Shown here piece after piece: positions 32,108-42,221 of a stretch of 64,000 nucleotides of DNA (the stretch's first letter is position 1; each line of letters starts with the position of its first letter). The notes under the pieces are model-generated. The model was not told the DNA's origin. It did not search any database and saw only the letters and a list, made by a program, of their open reading frames with translations. The DNA comes from Rhynchopus euleeides. Its lineage: Eukaryota > Euglenozoa > Diplonemea > Diplonemida > Diplonemidae. A program made the position numbers and the translations under genes. The DNA is taken from the NCBI GenBank assembly GCA_963210315.1, contig OY723240.1:1302001-1366000 (forward strand). The letters are read 5' to 3'.

Positions 32108-32966
32108 CATACATTGGGCGTTATTCCGTTACCAGTAACGGTAATAACGTTATTTTTGCGTTATTTTTTGACCCCAAAAAAGGCAGCATTTCCCGGTGAA
32201 TCTGACCCGAAACTCGGGTCCCTACCCCCCCTAAAAGAATTTTCTTGGGTAAAATATCACTCCAGGGGGCCACTCCGTGATGTCAAAAAATTGGAAAACG
32301 TTTTCTCCTAAAATAACGCGTTATTTTTCCGTTATTTTCATGAAAACTTGCGTTATTCGGACAATTTTGCGGGCGGATGGTGTAGTTTTTGGTGGAGATG
32401 GCTCCAGAATACCCCCCTGGGACCATTTTTTGGATAATAACGCACGGACATGTCGAGTTTCGTGAAAAAATCATGTTTTTTGGCTTTTTCAAGGCAAATA
32501 CTGCAGAAACCCCTGCAACCTTGCAGCATCCAATGTTCCTGGAGTGAAATTTGGAGTGAAAATCACTCCAAAATCACTCAGTGTGGACGCAGAAGTGAAT
32601 CCTTCAGGAATACACCCGCACACCTCACATTGGCGGTGTATAAACCACCTGATATTTTTACTCGTTACGAGCGACGAAGTAGCGCGAAGTAGCGACGTGC
32701 CCATTTTTTCCCGGTCCGTTCTAAAATAGTTACGTTCCAAAAGTCCGTTACTGGTGCTGTCAAAGACGCTTCGCACAATATACGCACGAACTACCCAAAG
32801 TACGCTCGGGCTACGCACGAAGTACGCAGGAACTACGCAATTTGAACTTTCTTGCACCCCCCAGTCATTATTTGCACGCACTCCAGGTCCCATATTTGCA
32901 CCAGTGCAAATATGAGACCTGGAGTGCAAATATGAGGAATTTCCGAGTTCGTCGTGATGTGCAAAA
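32108..32966. mobile_element. Partial inverted copy of the 2028-bp CATACAT element
   Basis: It begins CATACATTGGGCGTTATTCC and matches the reverse complement of 44356-45214 over its whole length. It stops abruptly after GTGATGTGCAAAA, where a cassette motif begins. The other 1.1 kb of the element is missing. Confidence 0.82.
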
Positions 32967-33501
32967 TGGGGGGTCTGGGGGGCAGAGCCCCCCATCCGCC
33001 GGAGGCCACGGTAGTGAGCATCTGTTCATTGTGGGCGTACAGATTCTGTGTGAGTTGGCTGCGTCCTCCTGAGGCTACTGGAGTGGGTGGATTCCCTGAC
33101 CTGATGGGAATCGAATGACTTGAGTACGAGACATACGCCACAGGGGGGTCTGGGGGGCGGAGCCCCCCAGCCGCCGGAGGCCACGGTAGTGAGCATCTGT
33201 TCCTGCAAAACCATACTCTCTTCGACGTCGACCCAGTGAAAGTGGGTTGACGCTTGGTCGACGCTTGGTGAGCGTCGACCCAGTGTAACCGGGCCAACGC
33301 TAGGTTAGCGTCGACCCAGTGTAATAAATGGGTTGACGCTTGGTCCAGGCTTGAATGGCAACCCAGTTCCACTAGGTCGACGCTCCAAGCCTCGACCAAG
33401 CGTCAACCCAGTCCACTGGGTCGACGCTGGGTCGACGCTTTTTTATGGGGGGGGAAACCCAAAATCACTGGGTCGACGGTCGACGCTTAGCGACATGCCT
33501 G
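32967..33501. mobile_element. Cassette pair plus GTCGAC subterminal end (hAT-like, partial)
   Basis: Two cassette motifs (32969-33020 and 33147-33198) are followed by GCGTCGACCCAGTG-type inverted repeats. The end is TTAGCGACATGCCTG at 33501, the inverse of the end at 7317. The left end is lost at the junction with the CATACAT element fragment. Confidence 0.55.
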
Positions 33502-33800
33502 GTTGACGCTCCTGTTTTTGGGGGGGGGGGGGGGGGTCAGGGGGGAAAACACTAGGGGCAAATTTTTCTCGCGCGCGCTTCGCGCGCGCTCGTGTTGTTG
33601 CCTCATTTCCCCATCGGTGGACCACTAGGTGGGCACGGTGTAAGGCGCTGGGTTCCTTCCGTGGTTCCTCTCCCGCTCGCGCCACTCGGGTGCCGGAGGA
33701 AACCCACAAAATGGTTTCGGGACCATGATTTCGACGCTACCCCCTGATATGCCACGGCCGTTGAAGCGCAAGGACTTGGTTACGAGACGGACACGCGAGA

Positions 33801-34329
33801 TGGGGGGTCTGGGGGGCAGAGCCCCCCAGCCGCCGGAGGCCACGGTAGTGAACATCTGTTCATTGTGGGCAGATTCTGTGTGAGTTGGCTGCGTCCCTGA
33901 GGCTATTGGAGTGGTTGGATTCCCTGACCTGGTGGGAATCGAATGACTTGAGTACGAGACATACGCCACAGGGGGTCTGGGGGGCGGAGCCCCCCAGCCG
34001 CCGGAGGCCACGGTAGTGAGCATCTGTTCCTGCAAAACCATACTCTCTTCGACGTCGACCCAGTGAAAGTAGGTTGACGCTTGGTCGACGCTTGGTGAGC
34101 GTCGACCCAGTGTAACCGGGTCAACGCTAGGTTAGCGTCGACCCAGCGTAATAAATGGGTTGACGCTTGGTCCAGGCTTGAATGGCAACCCAGTTCCACT
34201 GGGTCGACGCTCCAAGCCTCGACCAAGCGTCAACCCAGTTCCACTGGGTCGACGCTGGGTCGACGCTTTTTTATGGGGGGGGAAACCCAAAATCACTGGG
34301 TCGACAGTCGACGCTTAGCGACATGCCTG
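33801..34329. mobile_element. Second cassette pair plus GTCGAC subterminal end (hAT-like)
   Basis: This is a near copy of 32967-33501: cassette motifs at 33801-33852 and 33970-34024, then the same subterminal block, ending TTAGCGACATGCCTG at 34329. The two units lie head to tail. A GCGCGCGCTTCGCGCGCGC hairpin at 33571-33590 resembles one in the hAT elements at 12495 and 43085, so the true left end may be upstream of it. No matching 8-bp duplication was found. Confidence 0.55.
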
Positions 34330-34346
34330 GCGTGTTTGGGTCATGA

Positions 34347-34392
34347 CACGGTGGGATCTTGTAAATTTTACATGTATAACTACAAGTATATA
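34347..34392. repeat. Start of an ACATGTATAATAC-type element
   Basis: CACGGTGGGATCTTGTAAA followed by TTTACATGTATAACTACAAG is identical to 62097-62140. It is cut here by the first CCGTAAACGG element, and related AT-rich sequence resumes at 35195-35320. Confidence 0.6.
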
Positions 34393-35194
34393 CCGTAAAC
34401 GGAAAAAGGGTGGACCGTAAAAATGTTCCAAGTTCCCAAAAAAAGGCCAAACGTTCCATCTTTTTTACGGTCCACCATTTATTGGGACTGAATATGGAAA
34501 AGACAATGCGTTTTTCGCCCGCGGGCTGGTGGGTTGCGGGGCGCGGACTGCGGCCTCCACGCCGCAGACACCCACACGTAGGCCTCCCGACCTCCCAGCT
34601 TTGGACCCTCCCTCCACCACCGCAACCAACACCAGCAAGAGAAGCAAGTCCTCCCTGCGTGTGGAAAAGGCACGATCTCACCTCGAGACTCACCCACCAC
34701 CACACCTCGAGAAGTGTAGTACCATGCAAGGAGCATTCCGGTAGAAGTAAAAGTAGAACCTGCTGCACGAGCCCACAAAAGCAGCCACAGTACGGCAGGG
34801 CGCGCAGACAGAAGCTGAGACCACCGGGCTCCCTCCAGATGTAAATTCGTGAATCAGTGCCCGAAAAATTCAGGGAAATCGTACTCCTTTAGTGTAGTAC
34901 ACCCTGCAGTAACTGTGGGAGAACAGTTCCCGGACGATGGTGAGTGCACACTCTGTGCTGAGGCCCTGTGGTGTTAATCCTGCAGCTTCAGCCGTACGAT
35001 TTCCTTGGTTCCTTCGCGACTTCGTCGCGAAGGAACTCGTAAAAAAAACCGCCAAGTCCACGATCCCAACCGTAAAATAGGTGGACCGTAAAAATGTTCC
35101 AAGTTCCGGAAAAATCCCATTTGTTCCATCTTTTTTACGGTCCACCTATAGTACGGTTCACCTTTATTACGGTCCACAATATTTCCGTTTACGG
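34393..35194. mobile_element. CCGTAAACGG element, copy 1 of an inverted pair
   Basis: The termini CCGTAAACGGAAA are inverted and flanked by TA on both sides. Subterminal GGTGGACCGTAAAAA and TTTTTTACGGTCCACC repeats occur at both ends. The interior is GC-rich near 34520-34640 and has short frames only. It faces an almost identical copy at 35335-36144, making a palindrome of about 1.75 kb with a 140-bp AT-rich spacer. Confidence 0.78.
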
Positions 35195-35334
35195 TACATG
35201 TATTATACATGTATAATACTTGCATGACAAGTATTATACATGTAAAATACATGTAAATGCCTGAAATATACATGTAAAATACATGTATATCAAGTAAAAA
35301 TACAAGTATAATAGTTGACATGCAGGGAGGTATA
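35195..35334. repeat. AT-rich ACATGTAT spacer of the palindrome
   Basis: Multiple ATACATGTATAATAC and TATACATGTAAAATACATG units match 62140-62370. Its right end, GCAGGGAGGTA, belongs to the foldback element arm, so this spacer contains a junction between two older repeats. Confidence 0.6.
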
Positions 35335-36144
35335 CCGTAAACGGAAATATTGTGGACCGTAATAAAGGTGAACCGTACTATAGGTGGACCGTAAAAAAGA
35401 TGGAACAAATGGGATTTTTCCGGAACTTGGAACATTTTTACGGTCCACCTATTTTACGGTTGGGATCGTGGACTTGGCGGTTTTTTTTACGAGTTCCTTC
35501 GCGACGAAGTCGCGAAGGAACCAAGGAAATCGTACGACTGAAGCTGCAGGATTAACACCACAGGGCCTCAGCACAGAGTGTGCGCTCACCATCGTCCGGG
35601 AACTGTTCTCCCACAGTTACTGCAGGGTGTACTACACTAAAGGAGTACGATTTCCCTGAATTTTCCGGGCACTGATTCACGAATTTACATCTGGAGGGAG
35701 CCCGGTGGTCTCAGCTTCTGTCTGCGCGCCCTGCCGTACTGTGGCTGCTTTTGTGGGCTCGTGCAGCAGGTTCTACTTTTACTTCTACCGGAATGCTCCT
35801 TGCATGGTACTACACTTCTCGAGGTGTGGTGGTGGGTGAGTCTCGAGGTGAGTGGTGGTGATCGTGCCTTTTCCACACGCAGGGAGGACTTGCTTCTCTT
35901 GCTGGTGTTGGTTGCGGTGGTGGAAGGAGGGTCCAAAGCTGGGAGGTCGGGAGGCCTACGTGTGGGTGTCTGCGGCGTGGAGGCCGCAGTCCGCGCCCCG
36001 CAACCCACCAGCCCGCGGGCGAAAAACGCATTGTCTTTTCCATATTCAGTCCCAATAAATGGTGGACCGTAAAAAAGATGGAACGTTTGGCCTTTTTTTG
36101 GGAACTTGGAACATTTTTACGGTCCACCCTTTTTCCGTTTACGG
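35335..36144. mobile_element. CCGTAAACGG element, copy 2 of an inverted pair
   Basis: It is nearly the exact reverse complement of 34393-35194, with a short extra segment near 35849-35866. It is inserted in a foldback arm: the left flank reads GCAGGGAGGTATA and the right flank TATATACAAGCC, and uninterrupted arms at 19888 and 40749 read through this point. Removing the element and one TA restores the arm, which supports a TA target duplication. Confidence 0.8.
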
Positions 36145-36146
36145 TA

Positions 36147-36504
36147 TATACAAGCCAGAACACATCGAAGACCTGGCTAATGCCACCTACATAGCGCCTG
36201 ACACCCACCGGATGACGTGGTTGGCAAGCAACATGCATTGCAACCCTCAGATGTGGTGTGTTGGGGCATTTTCTTTTCCAACCTCCCACACAGTGGCACT
36301 GTACGGTACCAAACGGTGGCACAAAATTTAGGTACCCCAATTCGGGCACCTGAGGTGCCCGGAATGGTGGAAAAGTGGGGTTCGATGGGTTTCCGGACCG
36401 ATCTGGGGGGGTTTGGAGGGTTTACGGGGGCTTTGGGGCCTCTGCGCCGGTTTTTTGAAAAATCGTGTTTGTCCACGTAAAAGGGTGGCATTTGACCCCC
36501 CCTA
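36147..36504. mobile_element. Solo arm of the foldback element
   Basis: It matches one arm of the foldback elements from the inner TATACAAGCCAGAAC to the outer CATTTGACCCCCCCTAGG. It carries the ACGTAAAAGGGTGG segment found only in the left arms of the two full copies. The second arm and the centre are absent. Confidence 0.8.
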
Positions 36505-36591
36505 GGCATGGGCCCCCAAACATATTTTTCATAAACATATATTTTTGCCAAAAATATGTTTCATTGGGGGTATGGAAATTTAGTCATTCTT

Positions 36592-36701
36592 AGGGGGTCT
36601 TTGCTGGTCGACAAACTTCGACAAACTTCGTCAGTTTTCAGCCAATTCAACAGGAAATGCACCAAAATGCACTGACGACCACCCCGTAGCGAAGACCCCC
36701 T
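36592..36701. mobile_element. 110-bp MITE with TTA flanks
   Basis: The ends GGGGGTCTTTGCT and AGCGAAGACCCCC are inverted, with TTA directly on both outer sides. A TTA target and G-rich ends are typical of PIF/Harbinger MITEs, and Harbinger-like transposase tails occur elsewhere in this window. The interior contains ACAAACTTCG repeats and AATGCACCAAAATGCA. Confidence 0.6.
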
Positions 36702-36879
36702 TAGTCACTTTTAGGCGATTTACGCGCGGTTTTTCGGCTGGGGAAAAGAGAGTAAGATTTTCGAAAAAAATCGATTTTTTCGCAAAAAATCGCATTGTGT
36801 CGTAGTCGCGCGTAGTCACCCGTAGTCGCCAGGTCGAGGTTCCCAGATTCCATACCCCCCCGGGGTACTGAATTACCGA

Positions 36880-37440
36880 TTTTTCGACATGTCGAAAAAA
36901 AAAATTTGGCCGAAAAAAAAAATTTTTTTTTCGGCCGACTAAACCGAAAATCGGGCCCTCTGGGGTGCCACACCGATATTTTTCGGATATTTTTCGGATT
37001 TTTTTTCGATTTTTTTTGGTTGGGGTGGCCACCAGTCCAGGCTGCTGCCCCACGGTGGCCGGATTTTCGACATGTCGAAAAAAAAATTTTGGCCGAAAAA
37101 AAAATTTTTTTTTTCAGCCGACTAAACCGAAAATCGGGCCCTCTGGGGTGCCACACCGATATTTTTCGGATTTTTTTCGGATTTTTTTGCGATTTTTTTC
37201 TGCCTAGCTGGGCACCGGTCCAGGGCACTGACCCAGGGTGGCCGAAATTTCGACATGTCGAAAAAAAAATTTTTGGCCAAAAAAAAATTTTTTTTTCGCG
37301 TGCCTAAACCGAAAATCGGGCCCTCTGGGGTGCCACACCCACATTTTTCGGATTTTTTTGCGATTTTTTTCTGCCTAGCCGGGCCTAGCCGGTCCAGGGG
37401 ACTGTTCCAGGGTGGCCGAAATTTCGACATGTCGAAAAAA
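36880..37440. repeat. Tandem repeat of about 180 bp, three copies
   Basis: CGACATGTCGAAAAAAA recurs at about 36886, 37069, 37251 and 37426. Each unit carries AACCGAAAATCGGGCCCTC and GGGGTGCCACACC. Length differences come from A/T homopolymers and from variable copies of TTTTTCGGAT. Confidence 0.8.
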
Positions 37441-37444
37441 AAAA

Positions 37445-38247
37445 TTCAGTCAGGATCCAGTCAGCAAGGACCACGTCCATGCATATTTGTGAGGGCTGGG
37501 TGGTTGGTGAACGGCTCTTTTCTGACGATCCGCAGATCTTGCTGTCGGCCCTGCAACCTGGCTGCCCACCTGATATGTAACAAAACAAACCGTTCATGTC
37601 GACCGCACCCTGAACCTTGAAGACGGGCTCTTTATTGTATCCACTGTAGTACCGTGTACGTAAATATCGTAGACCTTCATTCGCACATCGCTGCGCATAG
37701 TATATCGTAGTCCTTCATGGGATTGATGCATACAGGGAACACATGTAGGATCATGGTAACGTGCTGTAGGCTCCGATACAAATGCTGTAGGCCTATGCCA
37801 CAAGTAATGCAGACATAAGACTTGTGTGGGCGTGAAAATCTTACGACTCTTCTTACTCTCTTCTTACTTTTCTTACTTCCCTTGCGACATCCCCAACTGC
37901 TGTTTCTTTCACTGCCGATTCTATCCACACACCGGGGGGGGGGGGGCTTCGACACCGGGGGGGGGGGGGGGCTTCGAGGACCAAAAAATCACTCTGCGGG
38001 CCAAGCCGAAGACTTGTCTGGGGACTTTCGGTGTCCCCAATTTTTCAAATTTTGAAAAATACACTCACTTTGCTAAACTGGACCCAACTCCCCACACTCT
38101 TTTTTTAGCGAAAAACAGCAAATTTCGGCCGATTTTTTCTCATTTTTTCTCATTTTTTTTCACCGACTTTTCCATACCCCCATTTTCGCATAAAAAAATA
38201 TTTTTATATTTTTCGAAAATATTTCCAAAATATTTTTATATTTTGGG
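37445..38247. other. Stretch without recognised genes
   Basis: It contains two G-runs at 37936-37947 and 37959-37971 joined by CTTCGACACC, pyrimidine-rich TCTTACT repeats near 37848-37880, and AT-rich TTTTTATATTTT near 38195-38240. No convincing coding frame. Confidence 0.35.
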
Positions 38248-38470
38248 GGCCCTCGCTACCAGTCACGGGTCGTCACGGCTCGTCAGTGAGTCAGGGGGCT
38301 TTTTTGGCTGGCCTGGGGAGAAGGGTGAATTTTCAGGTTTTTGGCTGACTACGAGTCACTACGAGTCACTTGACTGGTAGCGAGGCCGGTCTGGAACTCC
38401 GGGTGGGGACTTGGCACAATATGAGAAAATTCCACCCAGAAGTCCAGACCGGCCTCGCTACCAGTCACGT
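38248..38470. repeat. Inverted repeats with CTCGCTACCAGTCAC ends
   Basis: GGGGGCCCTCGCTACCAGTC at the left and two later blocks (ACTGGTAGCGAGGCCGG at about 38373 and its inverse at about 38446) form nested inverted repeats. A related 110-bp element is at 46042-46152. The ends resemble the GGGGGTCTTCGCT MITEs. Confidence 0.5.
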
Positions 38471-38524
38471 GACTCATAGTGACTCGTAGTGACTCACAGT
38501 GGTCCCCACCTCCTGTAGGGGCAC

Positions 38525-39083
38525 TCCCCGATTCCCCCCAGCAAATTAGTGTACTTGGTTGATTCCCCCCGATTCCCCCCAGTACATTGTCGTACTTGGT
38601 CGATTCCCCCCGATTCCCCCCAGTACATTGTCGTACTTGGACGATTCCCCCCGATTCCCCCCAGGACATTGTCATACTTGGACTATTCCCCCCGATTCCC
38701 CCCAGGACATTGTCATACTTGGACGATTCCCCCCGATTCCCCCCAGTACATTGTCATACTTGGACGATTCCCCCCGATTCCCCCCAGTACATAGTCGTAC
38801 TCGGACGATTCCCCCCGATTCCCCCCAGGACATTGTCATACTTGGACGATTCCCCCCGATTCCCCCCAGGACATTGTCATACTTGGACGATTCCCCCCGA
38901 TTCCCCCCAGGACATTGTCATACTTGGACGATTCCCCCCAGGACATTGTCATACTTGGACGATTCCCCCCGATTCCCCCCAGTACATTGTCATACTTGGA
39001 CGATTCCCCCCGATTCCCCCCAGTACATTGTCGTACTTGGACGATTCCCCCCGATTCCCCCCAGTACATTGTCATACTTGGAC
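38525..39083. repeat. 31-bp/41-bp minisatellite array D
   Basis: The units are GATTCCCCCCAGTACATTG followed by TC(A/G)TACTTGGAC, which is 31 bp. Most also carry a second GATTCCCCCC, giving a 41-bp spacing (38721, 38762, 38803). A pure 31-bp unit occurs near 38930-38960. The array runs in frame into the transposase fragment at 39087. Confidence 0.9.
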
Positions 39084-39086
39084 GAT

Positions 39087-39857
39087 TCCTTTTCGTTCAC
39101 GGGTGGCCATGCTGGTGCTATCCCTGACTCGCACCTGTGGGGCACTTCCTCCACATCCGCATTCGCGCACCAGCCCAACTTGGTGCCCGACGGCGACGTT
39201 GTGCTTGCGGATGGCGCATACGCGGGAGCCAAGCAGTGCGTGACTGGGAGTCGCTGCTACTCGAGGAAGGGGGATGAAAACCGACGGGTCCCCATTCCTG
39301 ACTGTAACCTTCCTGTGGCGGCGCAGAAGATGTACAACGGTTCCCACGGATTCGTTCGTGGAAGGGTGGAGCGGGGAAATGCGCGTGTGAAGGACTTCAA
39401 GATCCTCACGTACCCGTACCATCTCGGGGGCGAGGGTGACTCGCAGTTCCTCGCGCTGTGTGGGAGGGTCGTGGCAGAGCTTCATAACTTTCTGTACAAG
39501 TATGGCCTCCCCGAACTGCCCATCGGCCCTTACAGGAACCTCGTCGCGGGCCTCATCCCCCAGAAGCCGCGCACTGCCAGCAGAGTGGTTACGGGTGAGC
39601 CTGAGGCTGGCAGTGCTCCACCTGCAGCTTCTGCAACGATTGACACCGAGGAGGACGATGCGTCTGTAGATGACGAGGATGAGTTTGGCCTTCGGGATGT
39701 GGACGTCACTCCGTGGATGCAGGAGGTGCAGGGCGTGTTGGACTGCTTCCCGGAGAACGGCAGTGGTGAAACCCCAGATGTCGTCGACAAGCTCTTACAG
39801 AGCACTGCCGGGAACGATCCCGATGCAGACTGGCACGAGTTCTCCGGTTCGGCGTGA
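39087..39857 (+). pseudogene. PIF/Harbinger-like (DDE_Tnp_4) transposase, C-terminal half
   Basis: About 256 codons remain. GGHAGAIPDSHLWGTS matches the second catalytic Asp region of DDE_Tnp_4 nucleases, GDVVLADGAYAGAKQCVT the following conserved block, and GRVERGNARVKDFKIL the region of the third catalytic residue (Glu). The first catalytic Asp and the whole N-terminal half are absent, replaced by array D. A C-terminal extension of about 95 residues is acidic (TEEDDASVDDEDEFG) and continues to a natural stop. The reading frame stays open into the array, so a fusion protein is formally possible, but I regard this as a truncated gene. Confidence 0.72.
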
Positions 39858-39955
39858 TATATGTTCTGCCCCCCCCCCCTCTCCCTTGCTTCTCCTAACA
39901 TCTGTTCCCGTTTGTGATTCGTCTCTGTCTTCTACTTCCACAACCCCCCCCCCCC

Positions 39956-41107
39956 TAGGGGGGGTCAAATGCCACCCTTTTACGTGGACAAACACGATTT
40001 TTCAAAAAACCGGCGCAGAGGCCCCAAAGCCCCCGTAAACCCTCCAAACCCCCCCAGATCGGTCCGGAAACCCATCGAACCCCACTTTTCCACCATTCCG
40101 GGCACCTCAGGTGCCCGAATTGGGGTACCTAAATTTTGTGCCACCGTTTGGTACCGGACAGTGCCACTGTGTGGGAGGTTGGAAAAGAAAATGCCCCAAC
40201 ACACCACATCTGAGGGTTGCAATGCATGTTGCTTGCCAACCACGTCATCCGGTGGGTGTCAGGCGCTATGTAGGTGGCATTAGCCAGGTCTTCGATGAGT
40301 TCTGGCTTGTATATGTACCTCCCTGCCACCATGCACCGGGAGGCTGCCTGTAGGTACGGAACAAGTCCAGATGGTCGTGTGATTCCTGTGCAGCAGTGCT
40401 CCACAACCGGGATGTGTTGACAACGACTGTTGCAACACGAGCTGTACATTCCGGGAACACACGAAGTGCGCTGTCGTGGTACCCATTGTGCCAGAATTGG
40501 TAGTTGCTGCGGTCTACTTTGCCTGGCCCAAGAGCACTGGTACTGAACGGTGCAATATGCGTGGCGAGGTGAATGCAACGGAAGGGCGCAAAGTCAATAC
40601 AGCTCTCGGATGGCGGGTGGTGGTGCCACTAGTGTGTGACGTTCACTCGAGGATACAACGCATCACAATGAATCAGCAACCGTGGACCGAGTACAATACG
40701 CTCTCTGTGGCTGGTGTGGGGGACAAAGGCAGTGCCTGTGCCGCAGGCAGGGAGGTACATATACAAGCCAGAACACATCGAAGACCTGGCTCATGCCACC
40801 TACATAGCGCCTGACACCCACCGGATGACGTGGTTGGCAAGCAACATGCATTGCAACCCTCAGATGTGGTGTGTTGGGGCATTTTCTTTTCCAACCTCCC
40901 ACACAGTGGCACTGTCCGGTACCAAACGGTGGCACAAAATTTAGGTACCCCAATTCGGGCACCTGAGGTGCCCGGAATGGTGGAAAAGTGGGGTTCGATG
41001 GGTTTCCGGACCGATCTGGGGGGGTTTGGAGGGTTTACGGGGGCTTTGGGGCCTCTGCGCCGGTTTTTTGAAAAATCGTGTTTGTCACCCCCATTTGACC
41101 CCCCCTA
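39956..41107. mobile_element. Foldback element with 360-bp arms (copy 2, centre inverted)
   Basis: It has the same arms as 19095-20246 (39964-40327 and 40746-41100) with the same left/right asymmetry at the outer ends. The centre of about 420 bp is in the opposite orientation to copy 1. A C-run precedes it and a C-run of about 15 follows it. Confidence 0.82.
40476..40814 (+). CDS. Short conserved frame in the foldback centre (copy 2)
   Basis: It corresponds to 19420-19752 on the other strand, with VPIVPELVVAAVYFAWP and MRGEVNATEGRKVN. A few residues differ (for example NATEG against NTTEA). Function unknown; conservation over about 100 codons may only reflect the youth of the copies. Confidence 0.35.
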   Translation: MVPIVPELVVAAVYFAWPKSTGTERCNMRGEVNATEGRKVNTALGWRVVVPLVCDVHSRIQRITMNQQPWTEYNTLSVAGVGDKGSACAAGREVHIQARTHRRPGSCHLHSA

Positions 41108-42221
41108 CCCCCCCCCCCCCCACGTACGAGCGAAGCTTGCCTAAACCCCCTGCCCCGCATGAGACTAGTGAGGAAAAGAAGGTGGTGCATCAGCTGCACA
41201 CCGCACTCCGCTGATTCATCAAGCAGCCCCCCCCCCCCCCGGGGACCCCACTGCGAGTCACTCGCAGTCACTCTGGTTTGCGATTTTTACACCAACTCGC
41301 CATAGAGCGACCCAAACCTGCTTTGGGACGAGTCACGCCGGCATAATTTTCGAGATTCGGGGTTCAAATATGCTCCCCAGGCTAGGGACCCCCCAACTCC
41401 CCTGACTCTTTTTTTAAGCGTTTTTCCGCTCATTTTTTCTCACTTTTTCTCACCCGGTAGCGAAGGCCCCCTTAGAAAATAAATTAAAATCCTGGGCGGG
41501 TGCGGGTGGTGTGGGGCCGGGGAGGTAGTGGTGTAGGGGGTCCAAAATCCCCCCTTTTCGTGTCGTCGGTCACAGAATACTCCAAAAAGTGCCCCGAGGC
41601 CCCCAAAACCACCCCACACCGATCCAAAAATGCCATAACTTGCTCCCAAGGCAGGGCAGTGGTATGGATTTTCCAATCCAGTCACTGAGTGGTGAGGGAC
41701 CTGTCATGTTTACTGCTTCTGCTTTTACTCTGTATTTGCATTTGCGATGAGAAACATACTTGTTCCCACTACTAAACCCTAGAGTACAGGAAACATTGCT
41801 TGGAGTGCTGATAATGGATGGGATGTGGATGAGCATTACAAAGCAATTGACCGATCCAAAAATGGTTTTTGGAGGTCTGGGAACCAGTTATGGGGGTCAC
41901 ACCCAGTGATCTGGCCTCCCTGCAAATGAACAAGCACCTGGGAGGCCCCCGGAGGGGGTCGACGGTGATGGAGGGCTCTCCAGGGGTACCCCGGATGGGG
42001 GCTTCGAGAGGTGTCAGGTGCGTCAGGGGTGCACTGCCCTGGCACTGCCTCGGGAGGCATAATGTGCACTCTCTAATAAGAGAGAACAGCCGATTCTGGC
42101 AGCGTGTGTCCTCGAAGCCGCGGCTGGCTCGCTCCCCCGGTCAGTGTGAGGGTGAACGTGCATGTGTGTGGCCCATCCCCCCTTGGTGATGTGAGAAAAA
42201 CTGACAAAAAACTGTTAGTTT
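41108..42221. other. Stretch without recognised genes
   Basis: A C-run lies at 41228-41240, then AT-rich sequence near 41395-41470 containing GTAGCGAAGGCCCCC, an end-like motif shared with the MITEs. The GC-rich 41870-42060 has short frames only. No element boundaries could be fixed. Confidence 0.35.

Noticed and set aside
34410..36072. Pro/Ser-rich frames within the CCGTAAACGG elements
   Set aside because: They mirror each other in the two inverted copies, change frame with small indels between copies and show no domain.
38559..39083. N-terminal repeat region as part of a genuine transposase
   Set aside because: It is array D translated. The repeats are open in more than one frame and have no transposase features, so only 39087-39857 is counted.
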